Made by a program: the position numbers and the translations under genes. Of a stretch of 64,000 nt of DNA, positions 50,743 through 59,401 are shown piece after piece. The notes below the pieces were generated by a model that was not told the origin of the DNA, searched no databases, and was given only the letters and a program-made list of their open reading frames with translations. Where the stretch lies: positions 62,001 to 126,000 of the forward strand of contig NZ_ACJM01000009.1 in assembly GCF_000174415.1 (NCBI RefSeq), read 5' to 3'. Within the stretch, counting starts at the first letter, position 1. Each line of letters starts with the position of its first letter. The stretch comes from Dethiobacter alkaliphilus AHT 1. Lineage in GTDB: Bacteria; Bacillota; Dethiobacteria; Dethiobacterales; Dethiobacteraceae.

Positions 50743-51651
50743 ATGGAGAAAAAGATATCACGCTTAACCGCAGATGTAAGCTTATTAATGGTTTCCTGCA
50801 TCTGGGGCCTGACATTTGTATCGCTGAAAAATGCCTTGACTGAAATAATGCCGTTTTCTTTTAATTTTTACCGTTTTAGCATTGCCGCCCTGTTAATGCT
50901 GGTATTGGCTCCCCGCTGCATCGCCGCCATTAAAAAGGAAACTGTTTTTGCCGGACTGCTACTGGGATTTTTTTTGTTTGGAGGCCATTCCCTGCAAACC
51001 ATGGGGCTGCTTTACACCACTGTGGCCAATGCCGGTTTTCTAACCGGCCTGGTGGTAGTATTTGTTCCCTTGATATTGGCGGTACTGATCAGAAAATCAC
51101 CGCCTGTAAATGCCTGGGCCGGCGCTCTTTTTGCTTTTGCCGGTGTGGCAGTGCTGTCATTGGGCGCCAGTGTCCGCTTAAACATAGGTGATATACTGGT
51201 AATATTGTGTGCTGTATGTTTTGCTCTCCAGCTAATCTATGTGGGGCGCTACTGCCACCAACACAATATTTTGCAACTGGTATTCGTGCAGATAGTTACA
51301 GTAGCTGTTTTGAGCTTCCCACCGGCCATATTAGCCGAGCCTTTTATTTTGCCGCAAGGGTTTAGTGCAAATATCTGGTTGGCGCTCTTTGTTACCGCAG
51401 TGCTGGCCACCACCCTGGCCTTCTTTGTGCAGGCCACCATGCAAAAATATACCGAATCTACCCATGCGGCCATTGTCCTCTCAGCAGAACCTGTTTTTGC
51501 CGCTTTGTTTGCCGCCCTTTTACTGGGCGAGATTCTCGGAGGGAGGGTGTTGTTAGGCGGCAGCCTGGTGCTGGCAGGAATGCTGCTGGCCGAAATTCGT
51601 GTATTCTCTTGGCCTCGTTCGCAAAAACTATTTGCGAAACGAGGTGAATAG
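50743..51651 (+). CDS. DMT superfamily (EamA) transporter
   Basis: The 302-aa protein has about ten membrane helices in two EamA repeats; the first has GLTFVSLKNAL near the start, the second SAEPVFAALFAALLLGE near 260-276, the usual EamA repeat end. The substrate is unknown. GGAGG precedes ATG 50743. One base separates its stop from the fixC start codon, and the fixC ribosome site lies in its last codons, so it is likely part of the fixCX operon. Confidence 0.88.
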   Translation: MEKKISRLTADVSLLMVSCIWGLTFVSLKNALTEIMPFSFNFYRFSIAALLMLVLAPRCIAAIKKETVFAGLLLGFFLFGGHSLQTMGLLYTTVANAGFLTGLVVVFVPLILAVLIRKSPPVNAWAGALFAFAGVAVLSLGASVRLNIGDILVILCAVCFALQLIYVGRYCHQHNILQLVFVQIVTVAVLSFPPAILAEPFILPQGFSANIWLALFVTAVLATTLAFFVQATMQKYTESTHAAIVLSAEPVFAALFAALLLGEILGGRVLLGGSLVLAGMLLAEIRVFSWPRSQKLFAKRGE

Positions 51652-51652
51652 T

Positions 51653-52957
51653 TTGGCAAGTTTCGATGCAATTGTTGTGGGCGCCGGTCCAGCCGGCAGT
51701 TCTGCAGCACTACATATGGCCCAAAACGGAATGCGGGTGGCACTCCTGGAGCGGGGCGATTCCCCGGGAAATAAAAACATGTTTGGAGGGGCTATTTATA
51801 CCGAGCCGATGATGGAGATAGTCCCCGATTTTCTGCAGGAAGCACCGCTTGAGCGTAATGTAACCAGAGATTCTCTCTGGTTTCTGGATAATGATTCAGC
51901 CGTGGAGGTGGGTTTTACCGGCCTGCGCTTTGGCAAACCGCCGTACAACAAAATCACCGTACTTCGCCCGCGGTTTGACCGCTGGCTGGCAGACAAGGCT
52001 GTCCAGGCCGGTGCCACACTGCAGACAAAAGCTGTGGTGCGCGACCTGTTATATGAGAAAAGAACTCTGGGGCGCGGCCGTGTTAAGGGTGTCATCCTGG
52101 ATGACGGCAGTGCGGCCGAGGCGGATTTGGTTATCCTGGCCGAAGGCGTGGTGGCTTCCATCACCAAAAAGGCCGGTTTGGTTAAGCCAACCCCTGCTAA
52201 TCTGCTCAGCCTGTGGATCCGGGAAGTGATTTCCCTGCCCAAAGAAAAAATCGAAGACCGTTTTTTACTGGAAAAAAATGAGGGAGCAGTTCTGGCCATG
52301 ATCGGCTACCCCACAACCCAGGCCATCGGCCTGGCAGGGATTTTCACCAACCGGGATTCCATCTCCCTTACTCTGGGGATGTCCATAGATAAGATTGCCA
52401 GAAACCGTGTTGCCATTCCGGAGCTTTTGACCCGACTAAAAGAACATCCTTATGTCCGCCGCCTGATTGCCGGCGGAAAAAGCGAAGCTTACGCGGCCCA
52501 CATGATACCCCACGGCGGCAAAGCTGCTCAGCCCAAATTTTATGATGACGGCCTGATGGTGGCTGGAGATGCGGCCATTATGGTCAGCGGGCGCCGCGGC
52601 AGCGACCTGGCCATGCTTTCCGGCAAGGCTGCAGCGGAAACCGCTGTTCACGCCCGCGCCAAACAGGATTTTTCCGCCGACATACTTAAAGGTTACAAAC
52701 GAAGGCTCAACCACACCTTTTTTATGAAAAATATCCAGCAAGCCAAGGATACGGTTAAGTACTATGATAATCACAGTGATGCCGACTATCTCTTAAACAC
52801 TGCGGTAAATGAACTGGCTTATGAATTTTTCCGTGCCGGAATGGTCACAGATAAAGAGAAAGTTCAACGCATGGCCCGCCTGGTTTTGGACAAACAGGCG
52901 CCGGCCAAAACTGTTTATGATTTGTTTATCGGTTTGCAAAACTGGGGGGTGTTATAA
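51653..52957 (+). CDS. fixC: FixC-type electron-transfer flavoprotein:quinone oxidoreductase
   Basis: The 434-aa flavoprotein begins with the FAD-binding DAIVVGAGPAGSSAALH, has GLMVAGDAA near residue 302 for the second FAD contact, and matches FixC, the flavin part of ETF:quinone oxidoreductase. It would pass electrons from an electron-transferring flavoprotein to menaquinone or another acceptor, working with FixX. TTG 51653 is chosen for GAGGTG 6 nt upstream; a longer open frame starts inside the transporter gene. fixA and fixB are not in the neighbourhood. Confidence 0.9.
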   Translation: MASFDAIVVGAGPAGSSAALHMAQNGMRVALLERGDSPGNKNMFGGAIYTEPMMEIVPDFLQEAPLERNVTRDSLWFLDNDSAVEVGFTGLRFGKPPYNKITVLRPRFDRWLADKAVQAGATLQTKAVVRDLLYEKRTLGRGRVKGVILDDGSAAEADLVILAEGVVASITKKAGLVKPTPANLLSLWIREVISLPKEKIEDRFLLEKNEGAVLAMIGYPTTQAIGLAGIFTNRDSISLTLGMSIDKIARNRVAIPELLTRLKEHPYVRRLIAGGKSEAYAAHMIPHGGKAAQPKFYDDGLMVAGDAAIMVSGRRGSDLAMLSGKAAAETAVHARAKQDFSADILKGYKRRLNHTFFMKNIQQAKDTVKYYDNHSDADYLLNTAVNELAYEFFRAGMVTDKEKVQRMARLVLDKQAPAKTVYDLFIGLQNWGVL

Positions 52958-53229
52958 TGAGCGGAGAAGAATATCTTCCCCTGGTTAAAATCACACCGGA
53001 TGAAAAAAGCCATATTACGTTAAAAGATGCCAAACACTGTAAAACATGCCGGCTCCGTGCCTGTCTTTATGTCTGCCCGTCTGCTGTTTTTTTCTGGGAT
53101 GAATTGGAGGAAAAACTGGACATTTTCTGGCGCCGCTGTGTTGAGTGTGCGGCATGCGAACCGGCTTGTCCTCAAAACATCGAATATGAAAATCCCCGCG
53201 GCGGTTATGGAGTATCATACCACCTGTAG
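52957..53229 (+). CDS. fixX: FixX-type ferredoxin-like protein
   Basis: The 90-aa protein has HCKTCRLRACLYVCP and CVECAACEPACP, which give cysteine sets for one or two Fe-S clusters as in FixX. Its start overlaps the fixC stop by one base, so the pair is translationally coupled. It is the electron partner of FixC. Confidence 0.93.
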   Translation: MSGEEYLPLVKITPDEKSHITLKDAKHCKTCRLRACLYVCPSAVFFWDELEEKLDIFWRRCVECAACEPACPQNIEYENPRGGYGVSYHL

Positions 53230-53244
53230 AGAAAGGAGAGCGTT

Positions 53245-53832
53245 ATGAGTATCTTAAGTCAGTTAGACACCCCTGTTTTCAAAGCAGAGGGAATACCCAA
53301 AATTGATCCGCAGACCTTTCGCCTTAAAGTATGGGGCCTGATGGAGGGGGAGCGGGACTTTTCTCTGCCGGATTTAAAACAGATGCCCTTCACCCGTCTT
53401 GATGCCCGCCTTACTTCCGTTAGCGGTTGGTCTGTGAGGGCAAAATGGGACGGTGTGCTGTGGCAGGATTTTGTTAAAAATATTAACCTGATGCCCCAGG
53501 CAAAGTATGTCACCTTCACCAGCGTGGGGGGCTACGATACCGGAATTCCCCTGCATGAACTAAACGAGCGGGTAATGCTGGTCTGGGCCGTGGACGGAGA
53601 GCCGCTGGAAAGACAGTACGGCGGGCCGCTGCGCTTACTGGTACCCCATCTATGGGGCTATAAATCCTGCAAATGGCTAAATGATATCGAGTTTCACCAG
53701 GAGGAAAGGGGTGGCTTCTGGGAAGACCGGGGCTACACCCGCTCCGGCATCATTGAACCCGGCATGACACTGGATATCAACACCCGCACCGAACGCCCCA
53801 TTAAAGGAGGCGGGGAGGTTACTGAGTTCTAA
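53245..53832 (+). CDS. Sulfite-oxidase-fold molybdopterin-binding protein (YedY/MsrP-like), Mo-ligand Cys replaced
   Basis: The 195-aa protein has the oxidoreductase molybdopterin-binding fold: FRLKVWGLME, then LTSVSGWSVRAKWDGVLW, GYDTGIPL, YGGPLRLLVPHLWGYKSCKW and a family-type end. In enzymes of this fold a Cys before V-x-G-W coordinates molybdenum; here that place is Ser 58 (TSVSGWS). There is no signal peptide or Tat motif, so it is cytoplasmic. It follows fixX by 15 nt. Whether it is an active oxidoreductase, a Ser-ligated variant or only a cofactor-binding protein is open. Confidence 0.82.
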   Translation: MSILSQLDTPVFKAEGIPKIDPQTFRLKVWGLMEGERDFSLPDLKQMPFTRLDARLTSVSGWSVRAKWDGVLWQDFVKNINLMPQAKYVTFTSVGGYDTGIPLHELNERVMLVWAVDGEPLERQYGGPLRLLVPHLWGYKSCKWLNDIEFHQEERGGFWEDRGYTRSGIIEPGMTLDINTRTERPIKGGGEVTEF

Positions 53833-53835
53833 AAC

Positions 53836-53858
53836 AAAAGCGCCGCTACGGCGCTTTT
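53836..53858 (+). terminator. Intrinsic terminator of the fixCX operon
   Basis: A 9-bp stem AAAAGCGCC / GGCGCTTTT with loop GCTAC. A degenerate repeat copy follows at 53860. Confidence 0.85.
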
Positions 53859-53859
53859 A

Positions 53860-53900
53860 TATTGGAGCGAAACTACTAGGGAAGCCAGCATTAAAAGGTA
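53860..53900 (+). repeat. Degenerate copy 5 of the terminator-associated repeat
   Basis: TATTGG (53860-53865) and CTACTAGGGAAGCCAGCATT then AAAAGG align with the start, the middle and the linker of copies 3 and 4 (TACTGG, CTAAGG, CCAGTATTGAAAAG). The stems are largely lost. It again follows the T-tract of a terminator directly. Confidence 0.5.
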
Positions 53901-53932
53901 GGGGTTAAGGGAACTGAATTTACTTGCTTTGC

Positions 53933-54385
53933 TTATGTAACTTTTCTTTTTTTATCCAGTATAGCCAGCACTGCTGCCAATACCACCCCCCATATACTGG
54001 CTCCGATAACGTTGGAGGTAGCTGTCCGCAGTTCTATAGGAAAAGTGCCCTCAACTTCAAATAAGTGGCTGACGGAATAAATTATAAACCAAATTGTCAC
54101 ACCAAACAGCCAACCCTTAAATAAATATAATCTGCTGCTTACGGCAGGTAAAAAGTAGGCAAACAAAATGCCGAGAATTCCGGTAAAAACCAAATGCCCA
54201 ATTAAGCCGATGACGTGTTGTCCGATACCCTGAATATCCGGTTCGCCAAGAATAATTATGGAAGCCCATTGCCAAAAGGGTACTTCGGAAAAACCTATTA
54301 ACCAGGAAATGACCCCATATATATTCATGATAATACCTCCGGCAATACCTGCTATAAAACCGCGAAACAACCGGTCTTCAAACAA
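53933..54385 (-). CDS. 150-aa integral membrane protein, paralogue of the protein at 2-199
   Basis: The protein has about four hydrophobic segments (GFIAGIAGGIIMNIYGVISW, QHVIGLIGHLVFTGILGILF, FGVTIWFIIYSV and the last WGVVLAAVLAIL). Its C-terminal half carries YLFKGW and ATSNVIGASI, which correspond to the partial protein at the left end of the window. I do not recognise the function; the family looks like YqhR-type membrane proteins. GGAGGTG 6 nt before TTG 54385 sets the start and rules out the longer frame. Confidence 0.75.
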   Translation of the reverse strand: MFEDRLFRGFIAGIAGGIIMNIYGVISWLIGFSEVPFWQWASIIILGEPDIQGIGQHVIGLIGHLVFTGILGILFAYFLPAVSSRLYLFKGWLFGVTIWFIIYSVSHLFEVEGTFPIELRTATSNVIGASIWGVVLAAVLAILDKKRKVT

Positions 54386-54455
54386 TAAGCTCACCTCCCT
54401 GCGCAAATATGCTGTTTTTTTAGCTTTTCTCCAAATGCAAATATATATAATTTCT

Positions 54456-54492
54456 AAAAACAGAAAGCTTGCTCTATTTAAAGCAAGCTTTC
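54456..54492 (-). terminator. Terminator of the DUF1657 gene
   Basis: An 11-bp stem GAAAGCTTGCT (54463-54473) / AGCAAGCTTTC (54482-54492); on the minus strand it is followed by TGTTTTT. Confidence 0.85.
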
Positions 54493-54507
54493 GCTTCAGG
54501 AGCAAAT

Positions 54508-54723
54508 CTACTGCTGTTGCTGTCCCTGGTTCATGGGATTGCTTTCGGTTAGGTAATTTAAGCGGCTGTTTAACTGCTGGATATGGTTATCCATATCCAT
54601 AGCTAATTGCTGGTACATGGCTTTGGCCAGCTGATCTTCGGTTGATTCGGCAAAAGTTGCATACGTTCCCTTGGCTGTCTCTGCAGCGGCAATGGCTTTT
54701 TTCAGGTCTGCTTGTACAGTCAT
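54508..54723 (-). CDS. DUF1657 small helical protein
   Basis: The 71-aa protein has the DUF1657 pattern: TVQADLKKAIAAAETAKGTY, FAESTED, then a second helix MDMDNHIQQLNSRLNYL and a Gln-rich tail. Such proteins occur only in spore formers, often near spoVA or yhcN-type genes; the function is unknown. AAAGGAGAG precedes the ATG. It is monocistronic. Confidence 0.85.
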   Translation of the reverse strand: MTVQADLKKAIAAAETAKGTYATFAESTEDQLAKAMYQQLAMDMDNHIQQLNSRLNYLTESNPMNQGQQQQ

Positions 54724-54913
54724 ATTTCTCTCCTTTGTAAATAGGTTTGCTTACCATAGTTTGACCACTTTTCTTTGTGTTACACCTTGTTTTGCCTTAT
54801 CTGTTCTGGACACGTCAACAGGCGTATAGTATAATTATTCTATTATTTACGCGACTTGGCCAAAAAGACCAAAATAATGTTTTCTGGTTACGAAATTTGG
54901 GAGGGGAAACATC

Positions 54914-56539
54914 TTGAGCAGGCTGACAGTATACGATACGACGCTACGGGACGGTTCGCAGCGGGAAGGCATTTCGTTTTCCGTCAGCGATAAGCTAAAA
55001 ATCACCCAGCGTCTGGATGATTTTGGCATTGATTATATTGAAGGGGGTTGGCCCGGTTCCAACCCTAAGGATATTGAATATTTTCGCAAAGTGCGGCAAC
55101 TGGATTTAAAACACAGCAAGATCTCTGCTTTTAGCAGCACCCGCCGGGCCGGAATCCGGGTACAGGACGACTTAAATATTCAGGCATTATTGGCTGCCGA
55201 GACCAATGTGGTGACCATATTTGGCAAGTCCTGGGATTTTCATGTTACCGATGCCATCGGGACTACTTTGGAAGAAAACCTGGCTATGATTAGCGACACC
55301 GTTGCCTATTTTAAGGAAATGGGCCGGGAAGTGATTTATGATGCGGAACACTTTTTTGACGGTTACCGCCATAACCCGGAGTATGCCATGGCCACCATTA
55401 AGGCGGCGGAAGAAGCGGGAGCAGATATGGTGGTTTTATGTGACACCAACGGCGGCATGATGCCCTTTGCCCTGCAGCAAATCCTGCAGCATGTGCGCTC
55501 CCGGATTACATCAAAGCTGGGAATTCACGCCCACGATGATGCCGGGATGGCGGTGAGCAACTCTATTATTGCGGCGGAAATGGGTTTTGACCAGATTCAG
55601 GGTACCATTAACGGGTACGGCGAGCGCTGTGGTAACGCCAACCTGTGTACCATCATTCCCAACCTGCAATTAAAACTGAGTATGCTGATTGTGGAGCCGG
55701 AACAGTTGGAACAGTTAACCTGTCTGTCACGGTATGTGGCGGAACTGGCTAACCTGTCACCTCAGGAGCAGCAGCCCTATGTGGGTGAAAACGCCTTTGC
55801 ACATAAAGGCGGTATCCATGTGGATGCGGTGCTCAAACACGCCCACACCTATGAGCATTTACAGCCGGAACTGGTGGGCAACTCCCGCCGCATTCTCGTC
55901 TCTGAATTGTCCGGTAAAAGTAACGTGCTTTATAAAGCACGGGAGCATAATATTGATTTGTCCAAAGAAACCCCGGAAACAAAAGCGGTGTTGGACCGTA
56001 TCAAAGAGATGGAGTACCAGGGATATCAATTCGAAGGTGCGGAAGCTTCCTTTGAGTTGTTAATCTGGAAAGCTTTGAAAGTCCACCAGCGGCTCTTTGA
56101 ACTGGTGGGAGTAAGGACTTTCGTGGAAAAAATCGGCGATAACGGCAATATTCTCTCCGAGGCCACGGTAAAGGTGCGGGTGGATAACCGGGAATACCTT
56201 ACCGCCGGAGAAGGAAACGGTCCGGTACACGCTTTAGACGAAGCGCTGCGCAAAGCACTGCTGCAGGTTTATCCTGAAATCCGTCATTTCCACCTGGTGG
56301 ATTATAAGGTGCGCGTCCTGGACGGCAAAGACGGCACCGGTGCTAAAGTACGGGTGCTGATTGAAACCCGTGATGAGCGCAAAAAGAAATCCTGGGGGAC
56401 AGTAGGTGTCTCGCCCAACCTGATTGAAGCAAGTTGGCAGGCTTTGGTGGACAGTGTGGAGTACGGCCTGATGAACGCCAATAAAGCTAAGATGAAGGAA
56501 CTGCGCAAAGCTGTAAAGCAGTTCAGAATGGAAGGGTAG
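54914..56539 (+). CDS. cimA: Citramalate synthase (LeuA-like)
   Basis: The 541-aa protein has the HMGL-like TIM barrel start [13 protein letters not shown] with metal ligands, [15 protein letters not shown] and a [12 protein letters not shown] block, and a C-terminal LeuA dimer/regulatory domain from about 400. The WPGSNPKD and [10 protein letters not shown] context fits the CimA branch, which condenses pyruvate and acetyl-CoA to (R)-citramalate for a threonine-independent isoleucine route. The start is TTG 54914 behind GGGAGGGG. It is 3 nt from the next gene. Confidence 0.9.
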   Translation: MSRLTVYDTTLRDGSQREGISFSVSDKLKITQRLDDFGIDYIEGGWPGSNPKDIEYFRKVRQLDLKHSKISAFSSTRRAGIRVQDDLNIQALLAAETNVVTIFGKSWDFHVTDAIGTTLEENLAMISDTVAYFKEMGREVIYDAEHFFDGYRHNPEYAMATIKAAEEAGADMVVLCDTNGGMMPFALQQILQHVRSRITSKLGIHAHDDAGMAVSNSIIAAEMGFDQIQGTINGYGERCGNANLCTIIPNLQLKLSMLIVEPEQLEQLTCLSRYVAELANLSPQEQQPYVGENAFAHKGGIHVDAVLKHAHTYEHLQPELVGNSRRILVSELSGKSNVLYKAREHNIDLSKETPETKAVLDRIKEMEYQGYQFEGAEASFELLIWKALKVHQRLFELVGVRTFVEKIGDNGNILSEATVKVRVDNREYLTAGEGNGPVHALDEALRKALLQVYPEIRHFHLVDYKVRVLDGKDGTGAKVRVLIETRDERKKKSWGTVGVSPNLIEASWQALVDSVEYGLMNANKAKMKELRKAVKQFRMEG

Positions 56540-56542
56540 ACC

Positions 56543-57604
56543 ATGAAAGAGCTATACGGTTTGGCTACTGCCATTGGCAGTCTTCCTCAGCGTGAGGCTG
56601 ATACAGCTTTGAGCATGATATTTTCATCTGTTCCCGAAATTCCGCACTGGCCGCAACTGCCCACTGCAGGGGCGGCTGAAGGGTTTATCCGCCAGTACCT
56701 TACACCGCTTTTGGACCGACGCCTGGTGGTGGAAGCCCCCGGCCGTTCACCGTATTTTCCCACCGCAGCAGCAGACTGGCTGGAGCGCATTACCGCCTTT
56801 TACAGCGAAGTGCTGGATGAAACAGATCCTAAAGCACCGCAGCATTTCGGTTTTCCCAAAGAATCGGCCGCCGGCTTTTATGCCTTTTTGCAGCGTTTGC
56901 ATGAAAAAGGCCCCGGTGCGGCCCGGTACATAAAAGGACAACTGAGCGGCCCGGTAACCATGGGTTTTCAGGTTACCGATGAAAACATGCAGCCGGCATT
57001 CTACAATGAAGAGCTGCGTGATATGCTGGTGCGCAGCCTGATAATGCAGGTGCGTTGGCAGGCCAGGACCCTGGCGGCCTTTGACCGGCCTGTTATTCTT
57101 TTTATAGACGATCCCGGCATTTACGGCTACGGACAGTCCACTTTTGTTGGGCTTTCCAAAGAAGCAATTCAGGACAGCCTGCGCCCCTTAATAGATGCGG
57201 CACATGAGGAAGGTGCCCTGGTGGGAGTTCATGCCTGTGCCGGTGTGGACTGGTCGCTGTTATTTGAGTTGCCCCTGGATATTGTAAACATAGATGTCTA
57301 TCATTATTTTACTTCCCTTGTTCTGTACGCCGCCGAGTTTGCTGAATATCTGTCCCGTGGCGGCACACTGGCCTGGGGACTGGTACCCACATCTGATGAA
57401 ATTACAACAGAGTCGGCTCAGTCACTTTTAAAACGCCTGGAAGAATACTTTCAAACCCTGGAGAAAAAAGGAGTGGACCGGGACCGCCTGCGCAAGCAGC
57501 TGATTTTTACTCCCAGCTGCGGTACCGGAACGCTGACCACATCTCAGGCAGAAGCGGTGTACGCACGATTACAAGAAGTCAGCAAAACCTATCGAAGCAG
57601 ATAA
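56543..57604 (+). CDS. Core-MetE-like (cobalamin-independent methionine synthase C-terminal domain) protein
   Basis: The 353-aa protein is equivalent to the catalytic C-terminal half of MetE only: ATAIGSLPQ near the start, QLSGPVTMGFQ, VGVHACAGVDW (His and Cys Zn ligands near residues 229-231) and TPSCGTGTL near 322 with the last Cys ligand. It has no N-terminal folate-binding MetE half. Such single-domain proteins can act as folate-independent methionine synthases with a corrinoid protein donor or as other methyltransferases. It follows cimA by 3 nt, so a methionine/amino-acid role is plausible. Confidence 0.82.
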   Translation: MKELYGLATAIGSLPQREADTALSMIFSSVPEIPHWPQLPTAGAAEGFIRQYLTPLLDRRLVVEAPGRSPYFPTAAADWLERITAFYSEVLDETDPKAPQHFGFPKESAAGFYAFLQRLHEKGPGAARYIKGQLSGPVTMGFQVTDENMQPAFYNEELRDMLVRSLIMQVRWQARTLAAFDRPVILFIDDPGIYGYGQSTFVGLSKEAIQDSLRPLIDAAHEEGALVGVHACAGVDWSLLFELPLDIVNIDVYHYFTSLVLYAAEFAEYLSRGGTLAWGLVPTSDEITTESAQSLLKRLEEYFQTLEKKGVDRDRLRKQLIFTPSCGTGTLTTSQAEAVYARLQEVSKTYRSR

Positions 57605-57634
57605 TTTAGCTACCATTAAAGGTGAGTGTTATCC

Positions 57635-59401
57635 GTGCGCTTAAAACGTTTGCTTGTCAAACTTGTTCCTTACTGGCCCATGGCTGTGGGCGCCGCATTT
57701 TCAGCACTGGTTGTCCTGGTGTTGAATCTGTTGATTCCGCAGTTCATCCGTCTGGTTATTGACGAGGCCATCCTGGAGGGGCAGGTTTTTCTTTTGCCCT
57801 GGATTGCCGGCGGCATTGTTTTGGTTACTGTAGTCAAAGGCGTTTTTTCTTTTGGGCAGCGTTATTTGATGGAAAGGGTGGCCCAGAAAATTATTTTTGA
57901 TTTACGTAACCGCCTCTATAATCATCTGCAGCATTTGTCGTTCTCCTACTACGAAAATACCCAGACCGGCCAGTTGATGAGCCGGGCAACCGCCGATGTG
58001 GAAATGCTGAAGCGCTTCTACGGTTTCGGGATAATTCACCTGTTTCAGGGAGCGGTCACCTTTATTGGGGTACTGATCGTTATCTTTGCCATGCATGCGC
58101 GGCTGGCTGCCCTTACAGTACTGGCACTGCCCATTATTTTGGTGGTTATTTTCCGATTTGGCAAAAAAGTAGGCCCTGCATACCAGGTCATTCAGGAGCA
58201 GTTGGCAGACTTGACTTCTGTTTTGCAGGAAAACCTGACCGGTATTCGGGTTGTAAAAGCATTCGGCCGGGAAGAGGGAGAGTCCCAGAAGTTTGATAAC
58301 GAGAATGCCGCCCTTTTAAACAAAAACATATCAGCGGTACGAATCTGGGCGTACTATTTTCCCTTTCTTAGTTTTCTCACCGGCCTGGCAGCTGCCTTTA
58401 TTATTTGGTACGGCGGCCGTGAGGTAATTGCCGGGCGGCTGATGCTGGGAGAGTTGATTGCCTTTAACAGTTACCTGTTAATGCTGGTAATGCCCATGCG
58501 CATGTTGGGCTGGGTGGTTAATCTGTCGCAGCGCGCCCTCACATCTGCGGCGCGGGTTTTTGAAATTCTGGATACCAAGCCGGAAATCGATGATGCCCCG
58601 GATGCACGGGAACTGCTAGACGTGAAAGGCGAGGTAACCTTTCGCAGTGTTTCCTTTGCCTACCGCGAAGGGGTGGAAGCGCTAAAAAATATCTCCTTCA
58701 CCGCCAAACCCGGGGAAAATGTGGCTATTGTGGGTACCACCGGATCCGGTAAAACCACGCTGGTAAGCCTTATTCCCCGCTTTTACGATCCAACAGAGGG
58801 AGAGGTTCTCCTGGATCATGAGGATATCCGGTCCTTTACCCTGCAGTCCCTGCGCCGGACCATCGGCTTTGTTTCTCAGGACACCTTTTTGTTTTCCGCC
58901 ACCATTTCCGAAAATATCGGCTACGGCGATGCAAAAGCCGACCATGAAGCCATAGTTGCTGCTGCCAAAGCAGCACAAATCCATGATTTTATCGTCACTT
59001 TGCCCCAGGGGTATGAAACCATGGTGGGGGAAAGGGGAGTTAACCTCTCCGGAGGCCAGAAACAGCGTATTGCCATAGCCCGTGCGCTCTTAAAGGACCC
59101 CAAAATCCTCATTCTTGACGACTATACCTCCAGTGTGGATGCCCATACCGAATACCTGATTCGCGGTGCGCTGGACACATTGATGGCAGGAAGAACTTCC
59201 TTTATCATTGCCCAGCGTATTTCCACCGTTTTAGCCGCAGATCAGATACTGGTTATGGACGGCGGAGAAATCGTTGCCCGCGGTACTCATGAGGACCTGT
59301 TGGAAACCAGTCCCCTTTATCAGGAGATCTATAATATTCAGTTTAGCGGCAATTCCCTGACCTGCGATGAAGAAGGGAGGGATAATCCGTGGACCACATG
59401 A
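57635..59401 (+). CDS. Heterodimeric ABC exporter subunit with degenerate ATPase site
   Basis: The 588-aa half-transporter has six membrane helices (about residues 12-300) and an ATP-binding domain: Walker A GTTGSGKTTL near 367, Q-loop FVSQDTF, signature NLSGGQKQR near 471 and Walker B LILDDYTSSVD near 491. The residue after the Walker B Asp is Asp, not catalytic Glu, as in TM287/BmrC-type partners. Substrate unknown (drug, lipid or peptide). GTG 57635 is 10 nt from AAAGGTG; GTG 57626 is too near. It overlaps the partner gene by 13 nt. Confidence 0.9.
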   Translation: MRLKRLLVKLVPYWPMAVGAAFSALVVLVLNLLIPQFIRLVIDEAILEGQVFLLPWIAGGIVLVTVVKGVFSFGQRYLMERVAQKIIFDLRNRLYNHLQHLSFSYYENTQTGQLMSRATADVEMLKRFYGFGIIHLFQGAVTFIGVLIVIFAMHARLAALTVLALPIILVVIFRFGKKVGPAYQVIQEQLADLTSVLQENLTGIRVVKAFGREEGESQKFDNENAALLNKNISAVRIWAYYFPFLSFLTGLAAAFIIWYGGREVIAGRLMLGELIAFNSYLLMLVMPMRMLGWVVNLSQRALTSAARVFEILDTKPEIDDAPDARELLDVKGEVTFRSVSFAYREGVEALKNISFTAKPGENVAIVGTTGSGKTTLVSLIPRFYDPTEGEVLLDHEDIRSFTLQSLRRTIGFVSQDTFLFSATISENIGYGDAKADHEAIVAAAKAAQIHDFIVTLPQGYETMVGERGVNLSGGQKQRIAIARALLKDPKILILDDYTSSVDAHTEYLIRGALDTLMAGRTSFIIAQRISTVLAADQILVMDGGEIVARGTHEDLLETSPLYQEIYNIQFSGNSLTCDEEGRDNPWTT

